Assembly (NCBI GenBank): GCA_025602905.1
Contig: JAHLKI010000017.1
Location: forward strand, 248,001 to 312,000
Direction: 5' to 3'
Source of the DNA: Phlyctochytrium arcticum
Lineage: Eukaryota; Chytridiomycota; Chytridiomycetes; Chytridiales; Chytridiaceae
DNA length: 64,000 nt
Shown: positions 36,751-49,200 of the stretch, piece after piece
Numbering within the stretch: the stretch's first letter is position 1
Layout: the number at the start of each line of letters is the position of its first letter
Program-made: the position numbers and the translations under genes
Notes under the pieces: model-generated
Database searches by the model: none
Told to the model about the DNA's origin: nothing
The model's input: the letters and a program-made list of their open reading frames with translations, nothing else

Positions 36751-37386
36751 TTAGTGTCGACGAGCCAAGAAGAGAGAAATCATCAAGGCGAAAAGAGTAA
36801 AGATTGCCAGATGAGGGCTGGTCTCAAGGTTACGAGCACCAGCGCTAACGTTGTAGCCGCGTTCGTGAAGGCCCAAAGGTGGCAAAGGGGGAAGGGGTTT
36901 GAGTGGTTCTAGCGGCTTGAGCGGAGGCAATGGAGGCAATGGAGGCAATGGAGGCAATGGAGGCAATGGAGGCAGCGGGGGCAAACTACCACCGCCAGAG
37001 CTCTGTTTCTGACCGCCGGCCGGCTGGTCCGCTGTCTTTGCTGCAGGCTGCGCTGGGGCTTTCGGTGCAGCTGGCGGCGCTGGGGCAGTCTTTGTGGCCT
37101 TCTGACCGCTGGTCCCGTCATCACAAATGGCTTGGCTGTTTTTGCACTGGGCAGAATCGACCCCATTGCTGATGGTGCGACTTAGAGTGTCTCCGTCCTT
37201 GGTGCAGCAAATGATAATACTGCCGTTGGTAATGGTGCCGACTTTGCCTGCACAGCTACCGGCTTGAGCGTCGACGGGACATGTATTACGGCGCTCGAGT
37301 CTGGAAAAATAGGAAGGGAAATGAATGTTAGTATCAAAGGAAGAAAATTAGATAAATTAGAGGCTATTTACTTACTGTTGGACCAT
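36751..37386 (-). CDS. Small Cys-rich protein with hydrophobic C-terminus, paralogue 2
   Basis: Exons 37386-37376 (11 nt) and 37300-36751 give 186 residues; the intron is 37301-37375. It has LERRNTCPVDAQAGSCAG, ICCTKDGD, QCKNSQAICDDG, then an Ala/Pro/Lys linker and seven LPP units at the protein level before KPLEPLKPLPPL. The C-terminus (LAIFTLFALMISLFLARRH) is identical to that of paralogue 3. This copy lacks the extra CGV Cys of paralogue 3 and has the longest Pro/Leu array, so the array is the length-variable part. The leader contains a short upstream ATG frame (MKEPLSRFILQ) not seen in the other copies. Confidence 0.78.
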
Positions 37387-39013
37387 GACTTATTGTAGAA
37401 TGAATCGGGAGAGAGGCTCTTTCATTCAAGTGTTGGCGTGGCAGAGGATTTTGTGATGGATAATTTGATTCTGCGAATGAGTGGTTACAGGAATGGGGGG
37501 GAATAGCCCGGCTGCGTTTTTAAAAAAAAAAGATTTTACGATAGATTTCTCTCATGCTTCACCATAAGAACCTCAAACATCTACTAGATTATAGCTCAAC
37601 GGACCCTTGTCGCAGGAGCCTCTAGGGACTTCCAGGCGATGTAGAATAGCTATCTGTAATGGCCGAAACGGGCACAGTTCCTGAAACATTTCTCAATATT
37701 CTGTAGGTCCGCGAAACTTATGATATAGATACAAACGACAATGCAAACCTTCTAGTATTCTGAGATGACCTCTCATCCTCATCCGGATTGAAATCAACCA
37801 TTTACCTCTTCAAATCGCGGACGGAGGACCCTATTGTTCTGCATCACTGGTTTCTGGTCCTGCCCTCTAAAATCAGAAAAAAAATGATAATTAACTAAAC
37901 AAGCAGCCATGTCCTACCCCGCCTTCAATCCATAGGACTGTGCAAGTCATGACAAGTTTTGACTCCGTTGTTTGACTTTAGTTTCCTGTTTTGCCCCTGG
38001 TTTTACATCGCATAGCCGGGGCAAAGTCCGGGCAAAGTTCAAACGGAACTGCAACCAACCGCAACCAAGAGCGTCACGTGACCAACAAGTTAAAACGGGT
38101 GAATCGGTGATGTCTCGTTCAGTTTGACCTCTTCAGATTTCTGAGAGCTCAGCAACAGTCGAAATCCAAGCAGTTGTTATGGTTGACTTTTTGTCAACTG
38201 CTCAGCAAGCTGCACCTAGGTCCAAGTCCACGGGAGCGCCAGGTCGCATAATTTGGTGCCATTGGTCGGGTTGACCTCCAAGTTGCCAGGACTTAGCCGG
38301 TATCGCGTATGTCAGATCAGTTGACTCGTAAAATCTAAACATCATACCTACTTTTGATGAATATCGCCTACATTTCCGAGTTCCGTTGCTGGTCTTTACA
38401 ATCGTAAATTGAACTTATGAATGCAAGACGAAGGACGTGATCATAGCTCAGGGGACCCTTGTCGCGGAGACACCGGGGGGAGTTGTCAAATTCCTCAAGA
38501 GATACATCTCCTCGGATGACCTGCCGAAGCGGGTCTCGCGGTTCGGATACAATTCCGAATATTCTCTATACCGCCAAACAAATTTCTTGTATAGATATAA
38601 ACGGCAATGCAGTGTTCTGATGACCTCTCATCCTCATATTGGCTGAAGTCAACATTCCTAGGCTGCCCAAGCACGGTTGCGTGGAGGTTGTCTCTAAAAA
38701 GACGCATTACGTGCGTTTTGCATCAGACACCGTGAGAAAATATATTTTCTATGGCTGCGCAATTTGTATAGTTGACTGACTACGAGACCGCCGTTCCAAA
38801 TCCCAAACAGATCTGCGCGACCAATCAAACTTCTTCAAGAAGCTATCCATTCTGTATTTACAAAAATACAATTCCAACGAGATGAAGAATGTATCATCAG
38901 GGAAGCGATTTAGATTTGTGTATACAATATTTTTCGTAAGTGACACTATGTGCAAAACTAAGATTTTGAAATTGATTGCTAGGCATGGGAAATGCGTGAG
39001 TCCTCCCCAGCGC

Positions 39014-39628
39014 TTAGTGTCGACGAGCCAAGAAGAGAGAAATCATCAAGGCGAAAAGAGTAAAGATTGCCAGATGAGGGCTGGTCTCAAGGTTACGAGC
39101 ACCAGCGCTGACGCTGTAGCCGCGTTCGTTAAGGCCCAAAGGTGGAAGAGGGGGAAGGGGTTTGAGCGGTTCTAGGGGTTTGAGCGGCTCTAGTGGCTTG
39201 AGCGGAGGCAATGGAGGCAGTGGGGCCAGCGGAGGCAGACTACCACCACCAGAGCTCGGTTTCTGCACGCCACACCCTCCAGGACTCTGTTTCTGACCGC
39301 CGGCCGGCTGGTCGGCCTTCTTTGCAGGCGGTGGAGCAGTCTTTGGGGCCTTGGTCCCGTCGTCGCAAATGACTTGGCTGTTTTGGCACTGTGCAGAAGA
39401 GACCCCGTCGATGCTGGTGTTACTCATAGCATCTCCGTCCTGGGTGCAGCAAAAGGTAAGATTGTTGGTGGCACTGGTGCTGCTTTTGCCAGCACAGCTA
39501 CCGACTTGAGCATCAGCGGGACATGTATCACGGCGTTCGAGTCTGGAAAAATAGGAAAGAAAATGCATGTTAGTATTATCGCGGAGAAATCGACAAAATA
39601 GAGGGTATTTTACTTACTGTGTGACCAT
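39014..39628 (-). CDS. Small Cys-rich protein with hydrophobic C-terminus, paralogue 3
   Basis: Exons 39628-39618 (11 nt) and 39542-39014 give 179 residues; the intron (39543-39617) is GTAAGT...TTCCAG. The Cys pattern of the head (LERRDTCPADAQVGSCAG, FCCTQDGD, QCQNSQVICDDG) is conserved with paralogues 1 and 2, as is the ERGYSVSAGARNLETSPH spacer before the hydrophobic end. One extra Cys occurs (GGCGVQ). A Pro/Leu/Lys/Glu array (KPLEPLKPLEPL) is expanded differently from paralogue 2. The conserved Cys framework beside a variable Pro-rich stalk suggests a surface or cell-wall protein, but the absent signal peptide leaves the location open. Confidence 0.78.
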
Positions 39629-41796
39629 GGCTTATTGTAGAAATGTATCGGGAGCAAGACGTTTGTTAAGTGTTGAAGTGGCAGAAGACTTTGTTAAAAG
39701 GATGGATGATTTGATTCTTTACGAGTGAGTGGTTGCAGGAATGGGGGGGAATAGCCCGGCTGCCTTTCTTATAATTGTTGTTGACCCACCATAAGAACCC
39801 CAAACATCTACATGATTATCGCTCAAGGGACTCTTGTCCCGGGGCCCACGGGGGACAATTGTCAAACTTTTGACAGAGATTCATTTCCAGGGCAATGTAG
39901 AGTAGCTATATGTCAAATTGTTGAAGCCGGCCCCGCGGTCTTGAAACATTTTGCAATATTCTTAATGCCGAAAACATATAATATAGATACAAATGACAAT
40001 GCGGGATTCTGATACTTTGAAATGACCTCCTACCCCTCGTCTGAACTGAAACTACCCATTTACCTCCTGAAATCGCCGACGAAGGACCCTCTAATTCGGC
40101 ATCACTGGTCCCTTGTCCTGGCCTCTAAAACCACAAAGAAACGATGAACAATTAAATGTGCTCCCTCACGCCTTCAACTGACCGTGCAACTCATGACAAC
40201 TCTCGGCTACATTGTTTGTCTTTAGTTTCCTTTTTTTTTTGGCATCCCAAGTCGCGGCACAGCCAAAGGCCAGGGCAACCGCTGGGCAACCAAACGAGGA
40301 TTACGTGATCAAAACTTGTAACGCGGAATAACGCGTCGCGCGACGCGTTTGCCGTGTCGGATTCTGCTGGGATTCTGCCTGGGTTCATTTGACCTATTCA
40401 AAATTGCTCGGCAACAAGCGAAATTTCCCGGGAGCGCATACTTCGGTGCAATTAATGTGCTTGATTTCCAAGCTTGAGCCAGTGCCGCGGAGAATAGGAC
40501 ATGTCAGATCAGTAAGACGCGTGAAATCCGAACATCATACTTACTGTTGATGCCTATCGCCTACATTTCCTGCTGGACTCTGTAGTTGTGATTCAACCTG
40601 TGAAATCGGGGCGAATGAGGTTCGCCGGCCGGCCTTTGTAGAAAAAAATGCCAAAGTCCTCCCGTCGAAATTCAAACTTCTCCTTCTTGAGGATGTAGAC
40701 GTTTGGACGCATATAGTGAGCTGGTTACTGGGACCCGAGAGACAGTTCATAGCATGAACAACTTTTATCAGCAAAGGGCCAATTATCTACATTGTGGCAA
40801 ATCTGAATCGGATTATGGGAGCCAAGTAGTTTGCATTTCTTTTACAGAACTCGCAATGTATTCAGAACTAACAGATTTGCTCTCCTACTTGATCAAGATT
40901 CAGAACTTGGGGCTGCCAACTTTCAAGTAGGCGCGTTTTCGAGGTCCCCGCATATACATGTTTCAGATGCGATGTAGGGACCTTTCCCCCCTCTTTTTAA
41001 AAACAACTATGAAAAATGATCCTTTTTGGACGAGGGTATCTTCAAACTGGATTTTAATGCATGCGACCCTCGAATGTCGACCGTATTACTCCAAGTCATA
41101 ATATCCTTTGTTGTGTGGGGGACACATTGGCATCAACTGCAGTATGTAACAGTGCATTTACTCGGCGAGATAAAAAAGATCCCCAGTCATTCAAAAATTA
41201 TCAAGGAAAAAAGGCACTATACCAGAATCGTCCCCGGAATCCATTTTCGATGGTGTTTGGTGTCGGTAGCGTATGTGCATTTCCCTGGCCGCCGAAATGC
41301 ACGTCAAAAACTGCGGTGGACATTTTGGTTTTTTGGACGCGTTGTGGGATTTGCGGGGACTCGAGCGCGATAAGCTTTTATTCTGGTTTTGGGTATAGAG
41401 GTTCCTCATTGGGATGCTTATTGACCCAAAGCGGAAAAGATGCTATGACGCGGTGGGCACTCGTAGGGCCAGCGGAGTTCTGGAGCGGAGTTTATAAATT
41501 TGCGTAGTCGGGATCGGAAAAGCCCAGGCCCTATTATTAGACCACTACCCGGGCATTTGATGGGTCTAACAAGGACCGGGGCTTCAAAACGAAGACTTAT
41601 GGGCAGGACATGCTAGAGAGCTCGAATCAGACAGATGGATATTATTGAAGACAGATGAGAGTAAAATAGGGAAATAAATATGAAAGCAAATTGTCCAATG
41701 TCTGAGAATGTGAGCTTCTATGTTATGTGATGTGTGACAGTATAGTATCCAGATGCCAATGTTGAATGAGTATAGTGCGCGTGTACGGTCAGAGGA
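39629..41796. other. Intergenic region downstream of duplication block
   Basis: 39629-40560 belongs to the duplicated flanks. 40560-41796 is unique. Open frames of up to 148 codons (41061-41507) overlap on several frames with no family signal. A GCGTCGCGCGACGCG palindrome lies near 40332. I see nothing else that can be supported. Confidence 0.4.
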
Positions 41797-43034
41797 TTAG
41801 TAGACTGCAAACGCCGTAACAATCCCACCCGCAAACATTCCAATAACAGTAACAATGGAAGGCAACCCCAATTGGGCCATACCACTGATACCATGTCCCG
41901 AAGTACATCCGCCGGCGAGCCGAGCCCCGAAAAGGAGAAGTGCGCCACCGGCAAAGTTTGCGATGGCACCTGACGGGGTGTTGAGAAATCCAATCTTTGC
42001 GTGGGAAGATGCACCCGACAGAAATGTGGATAAGGCTCCTCCGGCGACCATGCCAGCGGCCATCATGATGGAATTCGATCCGAGAAAAGAGGCGTAGTAT
42101 GGTGCACGTTCACGCCATTTCTTGTCGACGGATGTGACGATGAGACTGGCTGCCTCCACATAGGCACTGGATGCGCCAAGTGGTTGGCCACAGGTGAGCA
42201 GAGATGTGCCTTGAATGAGTGCGACACATATTCCGCCGATGACTGGGCTCCATGCCAAAGTTTTAGCGGCAGTGGGTATACTCTTGATCGAGTCGAAGGT
42301 GAGGTGGGTTGCGTTGGAGTATAGGTAGGGACTTTCACTCGTCCAGGGGAATGTAGAGTTCAAGAATCGGAGGCCAGCTACGCACACGATAGTCGCGCCA
42401 ATCGCCAGACTAGTATACTTGATGCCAAATTGCTGGTCCAAGGTCGGTGACGATTTACCCTTTTGAGCAAAGCGGGGGAAACTCGTGTTGATCCATCTGG
42501 CCAAAAAAAAAGACAGACAGTCAGCTAATGGCGGACAAACATTATCATTCAGTTTCATACATACCGGAGCAAATATCCATAGATACTTGAAGCGAACAGC
42601 GCTCCGGCCATAACAGCCCAAGCCGAGCGAACGCCGGCGCCCAATTGAACCAAAACCGTCCCCGGGCACGCACCGCTCAAAGACATTCCACTCCCCAGAA
42701 TGACTCCTCCGATCAAATTCCCGCCCAAACCCCCTAGCTTGTTCAACCCCAAGCCAATAGGATTCTTGGGTGACCGCTTGAAATAACCGACTGCTTCGAG
42801 AGTGGACATGATTAGCCTACAAGTACAGGCAATATGAGTATGGCAAGCATTTCATTAGCAATATGAAGAGCATACGTACATTCCCCCAGCGGTCGCAGTC
42901 AAGAACATTTGGACCATTGTGAACTTTTGCAGGAGCATCTGGTCAATGATGATGCTTGGTTCGTACACCTTGGTCTTTTCGAGGACAAACCCAAAGGCGG
43001 TTCCAACGAGGAGAAAGCGGGTTGGGGCAGACAT
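41797..43034 (-). CDS. YeeE/YedE family sulfur-compound (thiosulfate-type) transporter
   Basis: Exons 43034-42880, 42816-42565 and 42496-41797 give 368 residues; introns 42817-42879 (GTACGT...TTGTAG) and 42497-42564 (GTATGT...GGCCAG). The protein is hydrophobic with roughly eight or nine membrane segments. Two diagnostic motifs with conserved Cys occur in the two halves: SLSGACPGTVLVQLGAG and ARLAGGCTSGHGISGMAQ. A third Cys lies in LLTCGQPLGASSAY. This is the YeeE/YedE (TsuA) family, whose bacterial members import thiosulfate through a chain of Cys residues. Bacteria often encode the halves as two proteins (PmpA/PmpB); here they are one. The divergent neighbour is a persulfide dioxygenase, which supports a role in reduced-sulfur transport. 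Substrate is inferred. Confidence 0.88.
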
Positions 43035-43730
43035 TTCTTGAGAGTCTTCGTATGATTAACGCGTGATGTGATGTGTGGAAGCTTGCTTGCAAACGGCAGC
43101 AAAGCAGTTCTCAGTAATTTACGAGAGAAGACAACGGGGAAAAAGAGTTCGACTTGCTCTTAAAGGATTTTTCTGAAGGACAAATACAATCCAAAGGACG
43201 TACAATATTCTGGTGGCGGAGAAGGCAGAATTGCAGGCTTTGCAGCTCCTCTTCTCGACTCATCGTTATAAATAGTGGTCCACGTGACGGGAGATTTCTG
43301 GGCGTTTAACGATAGGAAAACTGATTCAGGGGAGGAGGTTTTGTTAATTTCGAATCATAAAAAATTGGGCGGCCGGGGGTTGTCCGCTGATTTGTTTGTC
43401 GTTAAAAAGTCTGTTGGGCTGAACGTTTTTGTCCGTGTATTTGTGTAAACATTCGCGGTTAGCTAAGAATAATATTGCAGGTAGGTTCAGGATCAGATCA
43501 CAAAATCGGAGGGTGATGGGAAGTCGGGGGGTGATAACAACCTATTTGGCTAGCCGGATGGAGTAGCTGGGATGTCAAAATGGGGGCGCTGGTCTTGGTT
43601 GATTACAATGAGGCAATTGCGCGGGGGTCGTTTCCTACCGTCGGAAGAACGACCTATGCGTTTTCGAGCTCAAACCCATCTCTTACTTGTATTCTCCTAT
43701 ACAAAAAATCGTTTCCATCATTCCCGCAGC
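43035..43730. promoter_or_regulatory. Shared promoter region of the sulfur gene pair
   Basis: The 696 bases between divergent starts contain CACGTG (about 43280-43285), the core of the Cbf1 site used in yeast sulfur genes. A pyrimidine tract ending TTCCCGCAG just before the dioxygenase ATG may be the acceptor of a leader intron. No gene is present. Confidence 0.45.
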
Positions 43731-44820
43731 ATGACTTTACCTAGTTACACCCGAGTTGCGGAAAAAGCGTTTGAGAGTTCCATCTATGGATTCTACGAGA
43801 AAGGCACTGGGACCTGGCAGTACTTGGTGGCAGACGAAAGTAAGATCCGCGCTCATGGTTCATTTTTGAATAGCGAAACTTATTGATTCGCACAAGGGTC
43901 CCGGGAGGGAGCCTTGATTGACCCTGTCCTGGATTTTGACCCAGCGTCCGGAAACATCAGCACGGCAACAGCCGACGGACTATTAGCGTTTGCGGACAAG
44001 GGAGGATACAAAATCCGTCGGGTTCTCGAAACACATGCTCATGCGGTAAATAAAGTTACTCTTCAAGCATTTGCGGAATGAACTAATAGGAGCTTGCTTT
44101 AGGATCATCTTACTGCTGCGCAGTACATCAAGCGTCACTTGGGCGGATCCGTGTCTGTGGGAATAGGGGAGCGCATAACCAAAGTTCAGGAAACCTTCAA
44201 AAAAATCTATGCGCTTGACGACCTTCAAACGGACGGTAGTCAATTTGATGATTTGTGGAAGGACGACCAAGTCTTCAAGCTCGGTGATCTGGACACGCTC
44301 GTGATCCCTCTCCCGGGCCATACTCCGGACCATGTTGGCTATCTCATCGGCGACTCGGTCTTTGTAGGGGATTCCTTGTTTATGGTATGTTTCTTGGTAA
44401 TTTGCATGTTGAGCGAGAGCATCCCTTCTTACTGATCATTTTCAGCCTGATACGGGGACCGCTAGAGCAGACTTTCCTGGAGGCTCTGCGGGCGATCTTT
44501 ACTCTGCCGCGCAGCGGCTACTGTCGTTACCTGCCCACTTCAAAATTTACGTCGGGCATGATTACCCACCATCACCACGAACAGAGCCACAGTGTGTCGC
44601 TACGGTTGCCGAACACAAGGACCACAACAAGTACTTGAAGATGGGGACGGATCGAGAGCAGTTTCTCAAATTGAGAAACGAACGGGATTCAAAATTGGGG
44701 GCACCTCGTCTCCTGCATCCTTCGCTACAAGTCAATTTGAGAGCCGGCCACCTGCCCGAGCCGGACAAAGAGGGTCGCAGATTTCTCAAGCTTCCCGTTC
44801 GTCTGCCCGTGAACCTTTAG
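43731..44820 (+). CDS. Persulfide (sulfur) dioxygenase, metallo-beta-lactamase fold, bacterial Blh type
   Basis: Exons 43731-43839, 43897-44045, 44103-44384 and 44446-44820 give 304 residues; introns are 57, 57 and 61 nt. It should oxidise glutathione persulfide to sulfite using a single iron. Metal and substrate motifs are all present: THAHADHLTAA, GHTPDHVGY, DSLFMPDTGTARADFPGG and GHDYPPSPR. The C-terminal signature (PSLQVNLRAGHLPEP) and the length fit the bacterial type II/Blh group better than mitochondrial ETHE1 (about 250 residues). No clear mitochondrial presequence is seen (MTLPSYTRVAEKAFES). In bacteria the same enzyme is encoded with YeeE/YedE proteins under BigR; here the partner gene is its divergent neighbour. 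Introns and fungal context show that it is a resident gene, not contamination. Confidence 0.92.
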
Positions 44821-46241
44821 GTAGTCATCATCCTGGTCTTGTAAATCTGCACAAGGAGGCTTACGCGTCTCATATGAACTTGAAGTAGCACTTTCAATCT
44901 TGCTCATAATGATTGATTCGTTGAGTCGAGTTGTCCCATGCATCGCTCCCAATGTCAACCAGGAATGTGGTCAAGTCACTCCAATCTTCCAGAGGCCAAC
45001 GGCAAATCCTCATCGTCCCGTCCTCCTCAGACGTGCCATGTTAACCCACTGTTGACCTCAAATTTCCGGCACATCCACCCAATCCCGCCGGATGTACAGT
45101 ACTAGGTTAAGTATCCCTCGCAGCCGCCTGATGTTTGTGTTGAATGGTAAATGTAATCATTGTTTGTTATTTTGGGGTTGAGCCTGATGAAATTGTGCAG
45201 TTCAAAATGTGGTCGACCACGTGGTCACTGGATTGGCCTTGAGGCTTGAGCTGACACAATTGAGCCAGAAGTCTCCGTCTTTACCCAAATCATTCGCAGA
45301 TTAACGAGATTTCCACCGCCGCTCCTAGTAAAAGCATTCGTAGAGCTCGCTGTTCTTTCTGTGTGTGTAATATTCCTGGAGGTCGTTGCGACGGATTTTA
45401 TTCACTGACAGCAGGACAAGCAAATAGATTCGCTACATACTTGTGTCTTTGCTTTTCCTCCCTTTCTTTTTTGTTCGAGAGCGTTGGCTGTTACTGCTGC
45501 TGCTGCTGCTGCTGCTGCTGATACTACTACTTGTTAGTGAGAGGCAGATACATTTCCCTGTATTTAAGCAAAGAACTGCCTGCTTGCCCAGTCCCATTTT
45601 TCGCAAGTTTTGTAGTCTGACCAGCGTCATATTGCAAGACCCTAGACCTATATAGTAGTTTTTCCACCACAGGATCGTTCTTTAAAGAAAGGTTGGTATT
45701 GTTGCTTCTGTGAAAGGGTCATTGTTGGCGGGAATCTATACGGACATTATTCTGTTTTAACGGTTCTGGACTTTGTTCTTTGTTTGAGCCACCTTTTACT
45801 ATTTATGATCCCATTTGACTTACGCTACTTCTCTGCAGGTTCATTCCCGAATTTCTGTTTAACATATCTCACTGGAAAACCCCTTTCACGCAGTCAAACG
45901 CATCGACCAGTCGTTGGACTTGTCTAGATTACGACTTACACACCACTGACGGATCCTGCTTGTCTTGCTCATCAACAGTATATAAACACTACGAACGGGG
46001 ATTTGGATCGATTGGAAGTAACTTGCCGCAGATCCATGCACAGTTGCCGTCCCTGCTATCCCGCATGCTCGAAATCGCCAATTGTAGCGGTAGCAGGGGT
46101 AGCAGTGGGATCAGTGGCGACAGCGTGGCAATAGACCGGTATTCGGCGGATCTAACGCATCAATATAAGAAGCGCGGGAGCATTACACCGGCCTGCCCTT
46201 CATCTTTGCCATCTACGACTGCCCTGCCCCGACCCACAGTC
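44821..46241. other. Intergenic region, KCS1 promoter and leader
   Basis: Contains a TATATAAA element at about 45979-45986. The open frame of KCS1 reaches back over it to 45960, so translation should begin after it. Intermediate in-frame Met codons are at 46065 and 46242. No other gene is supported. Confidence 0.45.
45494..45520 (+). repeat. (CTG)9 microsatellite
   Basis: Nine uninterrupted CTG triplets in the KCS1 upstream region, followed by ATACTACTACT. Not in a supported coding frame; the poly-Ser minus-strand frame over it is a by-product. Confidence 0.9.
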
Positions 46242-49200
46242 ATGTCATCCTTGTCATCTCCCACTTCCCCTCCAATCCCTAATACCAGCACCGGTCCTGT
46301 CGCATCAGTTGTGGGATCCGCACCCACGTCTCATGCACGACCTCCCGTAACAGCGGCATCCCCTGCACAAACCTCTCTTGGTGGGTACTTGAAAATTTGA
46401 GGTTAGAAAGAGACAGGGTCACTTACCCCCTTAATATATTTAGACATGGTCCCACCAAGCGCTATTTCACCACCATCCTTCTCAACCTCTTATCCCATTG
46501 AAAAGATGCCAATCCTTGTCAAGGGGCAGGTCCAAGGTCAGCTTCCTCCGTGGGAAGGTGGGCGTGCTGAATCAGTGAGTCATGGTAGCAAGATTATTGT
46601 TGCTGCCACGCGTACTGCCCTCCCGGACAATGCTGAAAGTCTGACTTCTCTTTCATCCCCACCTTCACCCATGGCGCAAATGCACAGCTCATATGCGTCC
46701 AGTGGAATCTCTACGCCGACTGATGAGTTTATCACAAGTGTCATTATTGGATCGCCAGACTTCCGGGCGAATTTCGCTGCTAAAGGAAACGGTAAGCATG
46801 CTGGTGGAGCCCAAGCCAAGCATCGTCGACCCGAATCGATACCGGTGACGGAAAGCTCTACTCGTCGAACATCCTATGACGGCAGTGTCGGCACTCCACC
46901 CATCGCCATTCCCATTATTCCAGCAGGCCCTTCACGTCGAGGCTCCGCCTCATCTGTAAACATTTCACCCGCCAACAGCGCTCCTCCTTTGCATCGCCAT
47001 CGTAGCGAAACGCATATCAGCAAATCTCACAATGATCCTCGCACGCTTCGCTCGTCCCGGCACACACGATCCATGTCATTTGGTAACAGCGATGAAGATG
47101 ACGACTATGAAGATGAAGAAGATGGATCAGTGGGTAAAATTGAAGGTGGGACTTGTCGGCGACGGAGCCGGAATCCGTGGCGCGATTGGCGTGATACCCC
47201 ACCCTCGTTGCCATTAGTCCCGTACAAAAATCAAGTGGGTGGCCACGCATCGTTTCTCCGATTTTCCGACAAGGCAATTTGTAAACCGCTCAATGGACGA
47301 GAAAAGGAGTTTTACGAAACGGTCGAGACGACGCATCCGGAAATACAACCTTTTATGGCCACGTATTTGGGGGTAGTCAACGTCACCTATAGCACGGCAT
47401 CTGCGGAATCCAGTGCTTTGGGTGTGGTAGAAGGCTTGCCTGTGGTCATTCTAGATGAAAATAAACATATCCTGCTGGATGACGATGAAGACGATCATTT
47501 ACATGGCTTGCCGAGTCCTTACTCCCCCAAGGTGGACAAGACAAACAGTGGGGGTGGATCCGAAGATTCAGTCAACAGTTTACCGAGCTGCAGCCGACGT
47601 CTGCAACAGCAGATTTTCAAAGATGCCTTGTCACCGCTGAGTCTACGGGCCAGGTTTGCGCAATTGAAGAATGTCACTGGAGTTTTGGGACGAAGACATT
47701 CCACGGGCGACGCTTCAGAAGCTATTAGTTCGGGTGTATCCTCTGCTGGTGCTGATCGCTTAAATTATGAGTCGCAGGAAGCTGAAAGTTTGGAGACAGA
47801 GGCATCTGTACCCCGAGTTTCAGTGGAAAATATGACGAACGGCGAAGTTACACCCACTCGTGCATCAGCCAAATCAGGAACTGCCAAAAATGCCTTGTTG
47901 TATCCACCAGGACCTGAGCGAGGACCCGCAGATTCACTATCGCCCATCTTCCAAATGTCCGACGATGAAGAAGACCCAGCCAGGGATTCGAATCCCCGAC
48001 AAGAGTTACCCAGTACACCAACCCGCACAAGCCCATCGACACTCCCGCCTCACATGCAGCCAAACCACCCACATCGAATGACTCGGTCGCCCTCTACCCC
48101 TTCTCCAGTGCGTCCGTCTGTTCTTGCCGGCGCCGATGTAAAGTCAAGTACGCCAGAAAAAGAAGCTCCCACCATGCCCACCCCACCCATTCGCGCCGTA
48201 ACGGCTAATGGATATCCAGGATTTCACGACAATCACACGACATCCTTTAACCCCTGGTCTCTCCAATTGTACAATAACGCCATGGCAAAATGGTCCGAAG
48301 AATCAGCCTGCGCGAGCGGCAAGGGTCGAACCTCGCAATTTCTCCTTCTCGAAGACCTGACTCAAGGTCTTCGCTCCCCTTGTATTCTGGATCTCAAAAT
48401 GGGAAGTCGACAACACGGTGTGTTCGCCACATCCGAAAAACGAGCAAGTCAAGAGCGGAAATGCGAAAAATCCACGTCCAAAAAATTGGGTGTGCGGATC
48501 TGCGGAATGCAAGTTTATAAAGTCAATACCGGGACATTTACCTACCTGGACAAATACGTCGGTCGACAAATCAGTCCGGCAACATTCAAACAATCCCTGC
48601 TCTCTTTCTTGGATAACGGTGAACAGTACCTGATTGGGTATATCCCCAAAATGCTGGAAAAGTTGCGGGAATTGCATCGGGTCGTGAGCAAGATGCCCAC
48701 ATTCCGGTTTTATGCAAGCAGTCTGTTGATACTGTACGATGGCGCATGGGCGCTGGAGGAGCGGGCCGACAGTGGTAATATAGGCGGTGGGATGAGTGTG
48801 GGTGTTGGGATGTCTGAGTCAGTATCCTCCGAGAAGCAAGTGGATATGAAAATGATTGATTTCGCCAATTGTGTATCAAATACGGGGGCATTGCGTCGAA
48901 TGGACGAGCCTGAACCATCACCCTTCCTAACCACGGACGATAAATCACGGACTGTGGCAGTCCCCTGTCCCCCCACCACCATCGGTCCGGATAATGGATA
49001 CCTCTTGGGCCTCCGAACTCTCATCAAGTCCTTTGAAGATTTATATCGTGAGCTGTGCGGTGGAGGTGGAGTTTCTTTGACACCTGGAGGTCACGTCTGG
49101 AAACATTCGCTCTCCAATACGCAAAAAGTGGCAGTAGGTGCCGGGTTTCCCTTCCCCTCGAATTTCTCGGGTGGGGATTCGACGGATCTGCTGTCCCCTG

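Larger units (their letters stand above)
35270..40560. repeat. Segmental duplications carrying the three paralogues
   Basis: Genes 2 and 3 sit at an offset of about 2,260 bases (stops 36751 and 39014). Their 3' flanks (36370-36750 and 38640-39013) and 5' flanks (37387-37800 and 39629-40040) also align. The stretch upstream of gene 1 (36158-36430, ...ATCATAGCTCAGGGG...) recurs at 38437-38710. Divergence varies between segments. This indicates repeated unequal exchange of gene-plus-flank units. Confidence 0.75.

Noticed and set aside
41026..41507. Overlapping frames of 115 and 148 codons
   Set aside because: Several frames are open at once, composition is not protein-like and no splice-joined extension was found.
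45433..45630. Poly-Ser minus-strand frame
   Set aside because: Produced by the (CTG)9 microsatellite; no start context or homology.
47980..48000. GGGATTCGAATCCCCG, resembling a tRNA T-arm
   Set aside because: It lies in frame inside KCS1 and no cloverleaf can be drawn around it.
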